Part shown: positions 1-8,171 of the stretch, in pieces
Layout: every line of letters begins with the position of its first letter
Position numbering within the stretch: position 1 is the first letter of the stretch
DNA from: Coprococcus eutactus
Lineage (GTDB): Bacteria; Bacillota; Clostridia; Lachnospirales; Lachnospiraceae
DNA length: 64,000 bases
Assembly: GCF_025149915.1 (NCBI RefSeq)
Contig: NZ_CP102278.1
Coordinates: 2,676,001 to 2,740,000, forward strand
Reading direction: 5' to 3'
Notes under the pieces: model-generated
The model's input: the letters and a program-made list of their open reading frames with translations, nothing else
The model's database searches: none
What the model was told of the DNA's origin: nothing
Made by a program: the position numbers and the translations under genes

Positions 1-2282
1 TTTTTGCCCTTGTAAAGGTATACTCTGTACCCGCTTACACCGGCAACCTTTTTCCAGGAAGCCTTGATCGAGTTTGTGGTCTGTTTAACAGCGATCTTGC
101 TCGTCGCGGCGGGAAGGATTTTAAAGCTCAGCTTTTTGCTGCCGCTATAATTGCCCTTGAAGGTAACAGTTACGATCGCCTTGCCAATATTTTGGTTTTT
201 GCTGTAAGAAACGGTGTAATCCATTCCATTCTTAAGTGTTTTTTTGTTTGCGTCCTTAACAATGACCGCAGGTTTCTGAGCCTTTCCGTTATATGTGTAC
301 GCCGACTTTTTCAGCGAAACTGACTTAATTCTCGCTATCGAAATTGTTGGTTCTATCGTACTGCAAACAGTGCACTTCCTGGTAATCTTGCCATTTGAGG
401 TAAGAGTAGCCTTGACAACAGACTTGGAGTACTTATGACCGAGAGCCTTGACTTTGGTCTGAGCGACTATAACGGTGTTACAAACTGAACAGTGCTTACC
501 TTTGGTGAGACCTGTCTTTGTGCAAGTTGCTTTAATTTCGTTATCTATAACCGCATTATGTTTCTTACAGGATATGTTAACTATGCAGTCTTGACTTTCT
601 GAATTAGTTATATATGGTGTAACATCGTAGGTTTTGTCTTTTTCAAGCCTGACTTCGGTAACTTTGCCTTTATCGTTACTAGAGACGGATTCACTAAGCT
701 GGTTATTCTCAACAAGGTTTACTTCTGTTCCCTGAATATTTCCGCTGCCGAGATTTGACGAAGTTATGGTGATAAGATAAACCTTCGTTTCCGTCGGAGT
801 AAAGAAGTAAGCGGTTATGTTTTTACAGGAATTGTCACCGTAACCTATTTTGGTCGGGTTAACATATTGCTTGCAGCTTTGGCAGTATGTGCCATTACAT
901 ACAAGGCTCTGGTGCTGCTTCGGAATGACTTTCTGAATTGCATACTCACAGCCAGTGTGTTTGCAGTGTCTGGATTCCCTTCCATCTTTGTCGCAGGTTG
1001 CCGGCCAGTCAACCGTATAGGTGTCGCTCAAATCGTGTCCAAGTGCTGGCAGTTCGGTGTAACCCTCATAATATTTGCAGCCGAAGCATTCATAGCCGAC
1101 CGTTCTTCCCTTTCTGATGCATGTTGCCTCTTTAGCAGCGAGAGTTCTGCCAAACTGATGCTCCTGGAAGCTTTCAAGAGCATCACACTTTTTACAGTAC
1201 TTGTAGTGACCAAGAAGTGATGTCCTTTCCTCTAATTCAGGCTCAGAATCGTGACAGGAGGAGATAATTTTTATATCCGCATCCAACTTAACAAAGTCAG
1301 GCCAGGTATTGTATGCCCTGGTACCGTTGTGCATAATAACATAGTTCGGCTTTTCCAGAGATTGTGATAGAACTATGTCATAGAAATGAGGAGGCTGACC
1401 ACCGTAATAGATTGAATTTACATTTCCCTTTTGTCCAATATAACAGCCGCCAAGCCTTACTTTTCTGCTGGATGGGGTGTTTTGGAAATATATTGTGCTG
1501 AACGGCTGTTCATTAAGAAGCTGATTTGAAATTACTTCTATTTCTGAGTTTCCTGTTATTGTAACATTGCCCTGCGGCTCCGGTCCGTATGAATATATAC
1601 AAGACGGGACGCGTGCATTATTCTGAATAAGAGTACCGGTGATATAGAGATTGTTTATATCATAGAAGGAAATAACGTGGTGCCTGTTCTTATCGTTTAT
1701 ATAAGTGTCACTTCCGGATTGTGCTGTAAGAGTGAGATTATAGTTGATAAACTTCCCTGCTTTTCCAAGAATATTCACATCTGCGTTTGGGTTATTCACA
1801 GCGATCATCGAAGTTCCGTTGGCTGTTGAGTTAAAGATTATCTGTCCGCCGGACTGGGTTGTGGTAATTGTGAAGTCGGTGTTTGCCTTGGAACCTGAAA
1901 AAACCACAAACAGATCCCTTGTCTCCTCGTCTGAATGCATATCTGTTGTAACTTTCAGGGTTTTTCCGTTCAAGTCAAGGGTGATTTTTCCGGGATAGCT
2001 AACTGTGATTTCGGAATACCACTCCTGCTCATCCTGATAGCTCCAATCGCCCGGAACTTGCTCTTCGTAATCTATGTTGTTTTTGAGAACAACAAGCTTA
2101 TCGGGTGGGGTTGTCTCGTTCGAGGTGGCCTCAAGAGCTTTTTCAAGCTCAGCAAAGTTGGTTACATAGGTTGTGTTTTCGTCAACCGAATGATTGTCCG
2201 CTGCCGAAACAGTAAATACTGATGCCTCGAGCATCAGTATGACTAATGTTACGACAGTCAAAATTTTTTTCTTTTTGTTCAT
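1..2282 (-). CDS. Large secreted Cys-rich surface protein (3' end beyond window)
   Basis: The start is at 2282 (MNKKKKILTVV), behind a GGAGGG ribosome site, and the frame stays open to the window edge, giving about 760 residues. Residues 1-30 form a signal peptide ending near FTVSAAD. The next ~330 residues have beta-helix-like character without a clear family. A block of Cys-pair repeats follows, with phrases such as YKYCKKCDA, GHDLSDTY and GKHCSVCN. Near the visible end are a YTYNGKAQKPAV-type repeat and a fibronectin III-like segment (IKASWKKVAGVSGYRVY). Both are common in Firmicutes surface proteins. The Cys repeats resemble those of the protein at 29846-31369. It is probably an adhesin or wall-associated protein; its substrate and anchor are not visible. 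Confidence 0.8.
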   Translation of the reverse strand, partial: MNKKKKILTVVTLVILMLEASVFTVSAADNHSVDENTTYVTNFAELEKALEATSNETTPPDKLVVLKNNIDYEEQVPGDWSYQDEQEWYSEITVSYPGKITLDLNGKTLKVTTDMHSDEETRDLFVVFSGSKANTDFTITTTQSGGQIIFNSTANGTSMIAVNNPNADVNILGKAGKFINYNLTLTAQSGSDTYINDKNRHHVISFYDINNLYITGTLIQNNARVPSCIYSYGPEPQGNVTITGNSEIEVISNQLLNEQPFSTIYFQNTPSSRKVRLGGCYIGQKGNVNSIYYGGQPPHFYDIVLSQSLEKPNYVIMHNGTRAYNTWPDFVKLDADIKIISSCHDSEPELEERTSLLGHYKYCKKCDALESFQEHQFGRTLAAKEATCIRKGRTVGYECFGCKYYEGYTELPALGHDLSDTYTVDWPATCDKDGRESRHCKHTGCEYAIQKVIPKQHQSLVCNGTYCQSCKQYVNPTKIGYGDNSCKNITAYFFTPTETKVYLITITSSNLGSGNIQGTEVNLVENNQLSESVSSNDKGKVTEVRLEKDKTYDVTPYITNSESQDCIVNISCKKHNAVIDNEIKATCTKTGLTKGKHCSVCNTVIVAQTKVKALGHKYSKSVVKATLTSNGKITRKCTVCSTIEPTISIARIKSVSLKKSAYTYNGKAQKPAVIVKDANKKTLKNGMDYTVSYSKNQNIGKAIVTVTFKGNYSGSKKLSFKILPAATSKIAVKQTTNSIKASWKKVAGVSGYRVYLYKGK

Positions 2283-2364
2283 AGTTTTCCCTCCTTTTTA
2301 AATTAATAATATGTAAATGTTTCCCTTCCCTGCCTTAATCGGCATTGCAGGATTTTAACAGGAT

Positions 2365-3660
2365 TCAGCTTTTTATTTTCCACTTTTCGCTATCTCCGTG
2401 AAAGCTATAACCACAATAAGAACAGCATCCGTTTTCATCGGGCAAGAATGTTGCTCCGCAGCTAGGGCATTCCTTTTCAGCAAAGAATTCACCGTCAGAC
2501 TTTCTTTTTTCTGGATATCTTGCTCTTTGCATGGTCAGTTTCTTTTTGAATTTTTTTGTAAACGGTTTCTTATTTTCAGGAAGAAAGGTTTTTGTTCCAT
2601 AAACTTCAGACTTAACCGTTGTTATTTCATCTGTGTTAGAGACTTTTAAAAGCTTGATCGTGCCGATACTGAAATCAAGCAGATCATTGTCATTTTCGTT
2701 TTTGCTAAAGTATTCGTTTAAGCAGGATCTGAGGTAGTTCTCTGAATATCCTACGATCTTTTTCGCTAAATTGTCTTGTTTAACTTTTCCACAAATAATA
2801 GGTGTAACAATCGTTCCAAAAGCAAGAATCGCTGCACCGACGCCGGCTGCAAGGGAAATCTCCGTATCCTCGATCAAGTATAAGCATAGAAAGACACTTA
2901 AGAAAAGTATGAAACCGGATAAAAGAAGCTGTAAAAATCTTTTCATATTTGTACTGATCGTTTCATAAATCTCAAACGATTCGGTCTGCCAATCGTAAAA
3001 CTCGTTTTTTATAACGGCGCCACAATATTCACAGGTAACCTGCTGACTGTTCAGCTTGACTCTTGCACCACATGATGGGCAGGTTATTCTCAACATATCG
3101 TGATAATAGCTTTTCTTATTCTCTTTTTTGTCTGTGCGGCGAACGTGTCTCGACTGAAGTATTCGGAGATATGAATTTTTACGGTATATCTCATGCTGAA
3201 CCCTGTTGCCTTGCATTGACTCGAAACGCTCCAGGGTGCTGCACTTCAAAACCGATTCCCGCCATTCTCTGCCATCATCGTTCCATGTTTCAAAGTTATT
3301 TTTAGGAATGGGAACAACATCCGTGACGTAAATTTTGCGGCGTAGCTTATTCTTATTAAGTACGTCGATCTGACTAACGATTTTTTTTCGAAAAGCCAGG
3401 TCCATTCTTGCCGTAAGAAGCTTTTGATCCGCTTTTCCAAGCGGAATCAGTACTCTTTCAAATGCTTTTCTTATATCCTTTCGGATTTTCGAATCCTGTA
3501 GAGGAGTTTCCCTTTTTGCCAGCAATCTTTTCAGCTTAGCTTTTTTCAAATTCTTGGGAAGATATTCCGAAAAATCCATTACAAGTATACTTTTACCGAT
3601 ATAGAATGTACATAATATAGCAAAAGCGGCTGCAATGCACAGCGATACTGATAAATCCAT
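2365..3660 (-). CDS. Membrane protein with two zinc ribbons (possibly TIM44-like)
   Basis: 431 residues; the ATG is preceded by AGAGGTG. There is an N-terminal hydrophobic segment (about 7-28) and a pair of transmembrane segments near 240-290. Two rubredoxin-like zinc ribbons are visible: CPSCGARVKL...CEYCGAVI in the middle and CPSCGATFLP...CSYCGYSF near the C-terminus. The stretch just before the first ribbon, and the part after the membrane pair, recall TIM44-like domain proteins of Clostridia, but I cannot confirm that by eye. It follows the DUF3592 gene by 15 bp and is probably cotranscribed with it. Function unknown. Confidence 0.75.
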   Translation of the reverse strand: MDLSVSLCIAAAFAILCTFYIGKSILVMDFSEYLPKNLKKAKLKRLLAKRETPLQDSKIRKDIRKAFERVLIPLGKADQKLLTARMDLAFRKKIVSQIDVLNKNKLRRKIYVTDVVPIPKNNFETWNDDGREWRESVLKCSTLERFESMQGNRVQHEIYRKNSYLRILQSRHVRRTDKKENKKSYYHDMLRITCPSCGARVKLNSQQVTCEYCGAVIKNEFYDWQTESFEIYETISTNMKRFLQLLLSGFILFLSVFLCLYLIEDTEISLAAGVGAAILAFGTIVTPIICGKVKQDNLAKKIVGYSENYLRSCLNEYFSKNENDNDLLDFSIGTIKLLKVSNTDEITTVKSEVYGTKTFLPENKKPFTKKFKKKLTMQRARYPEKRKSDGEFFAEKECPSCGATFLPDENGCCSYCGYSFHGDSEKWKIKS

Positions 3661-3675
3661 AAAATCACCTCTGAT

Positions 3676-4206
3676 TTATTCCTTGCTGACCACTTCATTT
3701 TCGCACTGCTTTTTCCGTTTGTCTTTTACAATGTCACACATCATTATAACAACAAGGAACAAGCCAAAAGGGATTGCCGCGCAGTAGAGCAGGAAATCAA
3801 CGGGATTACCCTCCGGGGAAAGCTTGTAATTTCCTTTTGTAGTTTTATAGACCTCTACTTTTATTGTATCGCCTTTTCTCAATTTATCGTATGTGTATCC
3901 TTTTGCGATATCTCTTGGCCAAACGCGTTCTTCGCACTTTCCTTTATAGGTCTTTCCGTCAATTTCATATGAAATTCTGAATTTATATGTTGTATAATCT
4001 ACATCGCCATTGTCATCCTTACTATCGTGGGTTGAAAAGTCAACAATAACAGCGGAAACTTTCCGTATATCAGTTGAGGCTGCATATTCTTTCTTTTCAA
4101 TTCTGCTTGTGACAATTCCGAAGACACCCACAACCATCGATGCTATGCCGACGACCATAATAAATATGGTCATTTTAATGTCCTCTTTTTCTTTTCTTTT
4201 ACTCAT
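3676..4206 (-). CDS. DUF3592-type two-TM membrane protein
   Basis: 176 residues. The start at 4206 follows a strong AAAGGAGGA site; an internal Met12 is less well placed. A transmembrane helix near residues 12-32 and another near 138-160 flank an extracytoplasmic beta-rich domain (YKFRISYEIDGKTYKG, GDTIKVEVY). That is the layout of DUF3592 proteins, whose role is unknown. It lies 100 bp downstream of the TM2 gene and 15 bp upstream of the zinc-ribbon gene, so the three probably form one envelope-related operon. Confidence 0.8.
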   Translation of the reverse strand: MSKRKEKEDIKMTIFIMVVGIASMVVGVFGIVTSRIEKKEYAASTDIRKVSAVIVDFSTHDSKDDNGDVDYTTYKFRISYEIDGKTYKGKCEERVWPRDIAKGYTYDKLRKGDTIKVEVYKTTKGNYKLSPEGNPVDFLLYCAAIPFGLFLVVIMMCDIVKDKRKKQCENEVVSKE

Positions 4207-4305
4207 AACAAGTCCTCCTTTCGCAATCAGGACTGTGCCCGAAAGAGTTCAGGCACAGTTCCCAATTTTAAGCATATTTGTCTAAAGGCTGTCAAGAAGT
4301 CCTGT

Positions 4306-4953
4306 CTATTTTTTTTGAATAGGATTTCCGTCTTTGTCAGTGAATTTGCCGGTAATGATCTTTATCAGATCAACAAGTACACCGATTCCAAAAACGCCGG
4401 CGGTAAAAAGATAGAGAATGCCTGTTCCTACTTTACCCGCATAGAAACGGTGGCCACCAACTCCGCCGAGGAAAAGGCAGAGAAGAAGGGCTACAAGCCA
4501 ATCCTTTTCCGTCTGCCCGCTGCCACTTACACCAACGGGTGCTACATAATCTTCAACCTGCTCGCCGTTGAGTATCTTTTTAACATTTTCGGTCACCTCA
4601 TCAAGATACTCACCTCTTTGAATAGGAAGATTAGCTACTCCGCTTACTCCTTTCTGAATTACGCTGTTTTTGTCAACTCGCATACCGTTGACGGTTGTTG
4701 TATTCTCCTGGATGTTTGCCATGACTTTAATTTTGTTGCCGTCCTTGACAAATACCCAGACCGTAACGTCAAGGTTCGGTTCTTTCTCAAAGGAAATGCG
4801 CTTTCCAGGGATACCCCCTTTGATTTTGAAAGGCATTTTAAAAGCCGAAGCATGTGTGTTAAGCTTTTCGTATACGTCTTCAATTGTAGTTGTATAAGAG
4901 AGTTCAAACTCCCTCGGAGCTGTTGCAGCTGCCATTGATTTAATATCTACCAT
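4306..4953 (-). CDS. TM2 domain-containing protein
   Basis: 215 residues, preceded by AAAAGGAGGG. Residues 1-145 form a soluble domain resembling small lipid- or ligand-binding folds. The C-terminal ~65 residues are a TM2 domain: two hydrophobic helices with the family's [12 protein letters not shown] turn, then a short polar tail ([12 protein letters not shown]). TM2 proteins are small membrane proteins of unsettled function. A long open frame on the opposite strand is a shadow. Confidence 0.85.
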   Translation of the reverse strand: MVDIKSMAAATAPREFELSYTTTIEDVYEKLNTHASAFKMPFKIKGGIPGKRISFEKEPNLDVTVWVFVKDGNKIKVMANIQENTTTVNGMRVDKNSVIQKGVSGVANLPIQRGEYLDEVTENVKKILNGEQVEDYVAPVGVSGSGQTEKDWLVALLLCLFLGGVGGHRFYAGKVGTGILYLFTAGVFGIGVLVDLIKIITGKFTDKDGNPIQKK

Positions 4954-5033
4954 ATTTTTTCCCTCCTTTTTCTTTTTTCCTTTTTTATTTTATTATTCCG
5001 TGCTTTAACTCACACGGTAAGTTATGTGGATGT

Positions 5034-6041
5034 TTATCCTTTTCCGAGCATCTCCCATTTGTCGTTCAAGGAATCATAATAATATATGAGGTTGTCGCAT
5101 ACTCCGTAATAACGTTCTCTGACGAATTGATCGTCTCTGTCTGTGCCGAGTGCAAAAATCCAACACGACCGTCCCTCAATTTCTTCAATCTGCCCCGTAT
5201 ACTGTACACTCATGCCAATGCTTATGTAGTATTGCACCTCCTGAGATTCCAAAAGGATTTCCCTTGCTATTGCTACATTCTTATCCTCGGACTCACCGCT
5301 GCCGCAATAATCGGTATACATTGAAAAATCATAGTATTTTCCGTCGACAAGCTGCCCGTCCATTCCTGACAGCATCGGGAATACCGAAAAAGAATCGTTT
5401 CCTTTTTTAAAGCTCAGAGATACATTTGAATGTATTTCACTTTCATTGCAGCGCAGTAAAAAATAATCAATTCCATTTCCGTTGTAATTATAGAGTGTAT
5501 TGTCGGTATTTACAGAATATTCACCATTATCAGTTATTTCCGCCCGATAAACAGACACACTGTATTTTGTATCGGCAATAACTACCGCATAAAGCTCCGC
5601 ACCGCCCACATTTACAAGGGGCGCACCGCAGAGAAAATCATATTTATCCGCATACTGACTGTCTTTTACGAAATTTAGGATTCCTTCCTCATCAGCCTCG
5701 TAACCAACATAACCGATATAGGCAATCCCAACCGATTCTTTATTGTCAAGAATTGTATTTTTAAGTTTTGATAAATCGGTATCTTTTTGCACAGTTGCCT
5801 CTGTGGTTGCCTCTGTAGTTGTCTCTGTAGTTGCTTTTGTAGTCGCCTCTGTGATCGCCTCTGTGGTTGCTTCTGTAGCCGCCTCTGTGGTTGCTTCTGT
5901 GGTCGCCTCTGTGGTTGTGGCGGTTGTTTTATCTTCGGTCAGATTAGAATCCTCTGACGGTTTTGCCGCACATCCAGAAACCAAGACTGGCATAATTAAA
6001 ACCATCAGCAGGGTCATAATGTATTTGTTATATTTCAACAT
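5034..6041 (-). CDS. Lipoprotein with Thr-rich linker
   Basis: 335 residues. The start at 6041 follows AAGGGGGGAG. The signal peptide ends in a lipobox (LVSGC), so the protein should be lipidated and exposed outside the membrane. Residues ~35-75 are a low-complexity linker of about eleven TTEA-like tetrapeptides. The remaining ~250 residues form a globular domain I do not recognise, with no catalytic motif visible. An 18-bp perfect palindrome lies upstream at 6113-6130. Confidence 0.8.
   Translation of the reverse strand: MLKYNKYIMTLLMVLIMPVLVSGCAAKPSEDSNLTEDKTTATTTEATTEATTEAATEATTEAITEATTKATTETTTEATTEATVQKDTDLSKLKNTILDNKESVGIAYIGYVGYEADEEGILNFVKDSQYADKYDFLCGAPLVNVGGAELYAVVIADTKYSVSVYRAEITDNGEYSVNTDNTLYNYNGNGIDYFLLRCNESEIHSNVSLSFKKGNDSFSVFPMLSGMDGQLVDGKYYDFSMYTDYCGSGESEDKNVAIAREILLESQEVQYYISIGMSVQYTGQIEEIEGRSCWIFALGTDRDDQFVRERYYGVCDNLIYYYDSLNDKWEMLGKG
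5795..5922 (-). repeat. In-frame 12-nt repeats encoding TTEA units
   Basis: About eleven degenerate 12-nt units encode the Thr/Glu/Ala linker of the lipoprotein. Because the unit is a multiple of three, slippage would change linker length without breaking the frame. Third-position differences between units indicate an old repeat held in frame. Confidence 0.8.
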
Positions 6042-6112
6042 TCATTGCTCCCCCCTTTCTACTACAACTATAGTCTTACACATTCTATTGTACGGATTTT
6101 TTGAGGTCTGTC

Positions 6113-6130
6113 ACTGGCACAAGTGCCAGT
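6113..6130. promoter_or_regulatory. Palindrome upstream of the lipoprotein gene
   Basis: ACTGGCAC-AA-GTGCCAGT is a perfect 8+8 bp inverted repeat, about 70 bp upstream of the start at 6041. It is a candidate operator; no matching regulator can be named from this window. Confidence 0.5.
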
Positions 6131-6174
6131 AACAGAAATACTATTTTCAAACTTTTTTGACTTTGGGACATAAA

Positions 6175-6203
6175 AACCCCTTGACCGTGTCAGTCAAGGG
6201 GTT
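6175..6203 (-). terminator. Terminator of the sensor/regulator operon
   Basis: An 11-bp perfect stem (AACCCCTTGAC) with a 7-nt loop lies 8 bp past the stop of the response regulator gene. On the minus strand it is followed by a T-run. Confidence 0.85.
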
Positions 6204-6211
6204 CATTTACT

Positions 6212-6841
6212 CTATTCGTCTTTTAAAGTGGTCACCATGAGCTTGTTCTCAATAGCTGTCACAACCAACGCTTCTCGATTCTCAAAGCCACCTTTTTCAA
6301 CCATGTCGTCTAAGTTCCAGCGCACACCGTTTTTGGAGATGCCCAGTTTATCGGCAATCTCCTGGTATGTAAAGCCCTTTATGTATAAGCGGAGAATATC
6401 AAGCTGTCGGGGCGAGAATGTATCGGACATTGTGCCTTCCATTTCAATTGCAGGAGAGGTGTCAGGAAATACTTTTTCGCCTGCAAGGGTACGCCTTATC
6501 ACACTTATCAGCTCCTCTGTGCCGTGGTCTTTATACCACAGGCTGTCTGCTGCACCTGTCTTTGCTCGTTCCAATACCTGCGGGTCGACAAGCGAGGTTA
6601 CAATTACTATTTTGATATTCGGAAAAGCCTTTTTTATACGTTTTGCGGCGGCAAGACCAGAGTGCTTGTGCTGTGTTTGCACATCCATAAGAATAAGCTG
6701 TATTGAGCTATTGCAGTTTCTCTCTGCATCAAAAGCGTCACGATATACGCCGACAAGGCGAAAAATTTCGTTTGATTTCAGTCGCTCGGCAAAATGCTTT
6801 TGAATATATAAATCATCTTCAACCAGTATTGTATTTATCAT
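6212..6841 (-). CDS. NarL/LuxR-family response regulator
   Basis: 209 residues, preceded by AAAGGAG. The receiver domain (1-125) has the acidic pair E8/D9, phospho-acceptor D53 in LILMDVQ, and the conserved lysine in LWYKDHG. A C-terminal LuxR-type helix-turn-helix (about 145-205) includes SPRQLDILRLYIKG and YQEIADKLGIS. It is the last gene of the operon after the kinase at 6918-8171 and is presumably phosphorylated by it. The 76-bp gap before it contains a 24-nt sequence that recurs at 19098-19121. Targets unknown. Confidence 0.92.
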   Translation of the reverse strand: MINTILVEDDLYIQKHFAERLKSNEIFRLVGVYRDAFDAERNCNSSIQLILMDVQTQHKHSGLAAAKRIKKAFPNIKIVIVTSLVDPQVLERAKTGAADSLWYKDHGTEELISVIRRTLAGEKVFPDTSPAIEMEGTMSDTFSPRQLDILRLYIKGFTYQEIADKLGISKNGVRWNLDDMVEKGGFENREALVVTAIENKLMVTTLKDE

Positions 6842-6858
6842 ATGTCGTTCTCCTTTTA

Positions 6859-6882
6859 TTGAACATCAGCTCATTAATAATC
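6859..6882 (-). repeat. 24-nt intercistronic repeat, copy 1
   Basis: On the minus strand this reads GATTATTAATGAG...GATGTTCAA and lies just upstream of the response regulator's ribosome site. The same 24 bases occur at 19098-19121, again just upstream of the ribosome site of a downstream gene. Confidence 0.8.
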
Positions 6883-6917
6883 GTATTGGGAGAGAGCTGG
6901 TGCTGCATGTCAGGTTT

Positions 6918-8171
6918 TCATATAAAACTTGACGCATCCTCTGGAATGATAAGCAGCAATTCAAATCGTGGTTTATATACAGTGTGCATTTCTCCACCGG
7001 CAGATTCTATGCTGTGGCGAATCGATGAGAGTCCGCTGCCCTCCTTAATTGGGCCCGACGGTGCAGCGCCATTGTTCGTTATCGTAATATCAAACACATC
7101 CTTTCGCCCATTTACGCTGATATATACCTCATTGCCTCCGGCATGCCTGATACAATTTGTTACACATTCTTTTGCAGCGACAACGGTAAGCTCTTCGGCA
7201 AGCGAATCGGCCGGAAGGCATCCATCCATCATCACCGTTACACCGAGGATTTCCGCTGTCTGAACAACCTCTTCCATCGTTCCGCTAGCTGTCACTCGAT
7301 CACTTGTAAGCACTGCGGTTGCTTCCTGTAAAGCCTCAAGCTTTTTGTCGGTGTTTTCATCACTTTCCATTATATCACGAATTGTCAGCAAGCTTCTTCC
7401 GATTGTGTCATGTATATGTATTTTCAGGTCAAGAATTTCTTTTTCTTTTATATCATCGGCCATTCGTTCATACATTTTTTGGAGCTTTCGGTTGACCTCT
7501 TTCAGCTCATCGTTAATAGCAGTTTGACGAACGTTGCCATTATAAAGTTCAGTGACATTATGCGCTGTCATTTGAAGCCAGTTTTCATCATTGTCAACGG
7601 TTATATTCTGCTTGCGGAATTGCCAAACTGTCTTATCGGGCAGTATGTAACAATCTCCGTTAGCAATAATACTTTTATCGGGGTGCTCCAACGCTTTTTC
7701 AAGATCGTCGGTAATCTGAAACTCATGCCCGCTCAGTGCAAACGACAGACGGCGCATACGGTCATTGCAAAGGACAATACGCCCGTTCGGATCGGCAAAG
7801 CACAAACCCATAGGCAGCTTGTCTGTGGCATCTTTAATGGAAAATGGGGAGAGCATGTTCTTTCGGCGGCGATACTCTCTCGTCATAGCAAAGGCAAAAT
7901 GAACAACAACAACGAAAATTACTGTAATGAAAATCAGCCAGGGCGCATCTAATAAAAACGCATCCTTGCCATTGAACGGATCCCCCTGTGTTACCGAGAA
8001 CAAAAGCGTAAGCAAAAACGCAAAAATCACAAGACTCGGTAAATTATCATGCAATTTTGAACGATGCGAAAGTTGATATATAAAAAGTCCCAATTCAAGC
8101 ACAGCTTCCACAAACAGCAGAAGTGGTATTAAGGTTTGCAAAAAGACCGGAAGTGAAGAAAAGGCACTCAT
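6918..8171 (-). CDS. Sensor histidine kinase (DesK/NarX-like)
   Basis: 417 residues. Three hydrophobic segments lie within residues 10-95. A PAS-like region follows (~118-215, LPMGLCFADPNGRIV), then a helical stalk and the H-box with H254 in IHIHDTIGRS. The N-box (ECVTNCIRHAGG, ~335-346) and the G-box (EGSGLSSIRHSI) complete a HATPase domain. HDxxG H-boxes of this type pair with NarL-type regulators, matching the next gene. Its ATGA start overlaps the stop of the upstream 7TM gene by 4 nt, so the two are likely translationally coupled. Confidence 0.92.
   Translation of the reverse strand: MSAFSSLPVFLQTLIPLLLFVEAVLELGLFIYQLSHRSKLHDNLPSLVIFAFLLTLLFSVTQGDPFNGKDAFLLDAPWLIFITVIFVVVVHFAFAMTREYRRRKNMLSPFSIKDATDKLPMGLCFADPNGRIVLCNDRMRRLSFALSGHEFQITDDLEKALEHPDKSIIANGDCYILPDKTVWQFRKQNITVDNDENWLQMTAHNVTELYNGNVRQTAINDELKEVNRKLQKMYERMADDIKEKEILDLKIHIHDTIGRSLLTIRDIMESDENTDKKLEALQEATAVLTSDRVTASGTMEEVVQTAEILGVTVMMDGCLPADSLAEELTVVAAKECVTNCIRHAGGNEVYISVNGRKDVFDITITNNGAAPSGPIKEGSGLSSIRHSIESAGGEMHTVYKPRFELLLIIPEDASSFI

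Noticed and set aside
4315..4938. 207-codon plus-strand open frame opposite the TM2 gene
   Set aside because: It is the antisense shadow of a clearly recognisable TM2 protein, and it lacks a ribosome site.
5743..6132. Val/Ser-rich plus-strand frame
   Set aside because: It is the complement of the Thr-rich coding repeats of the lipoprotein.
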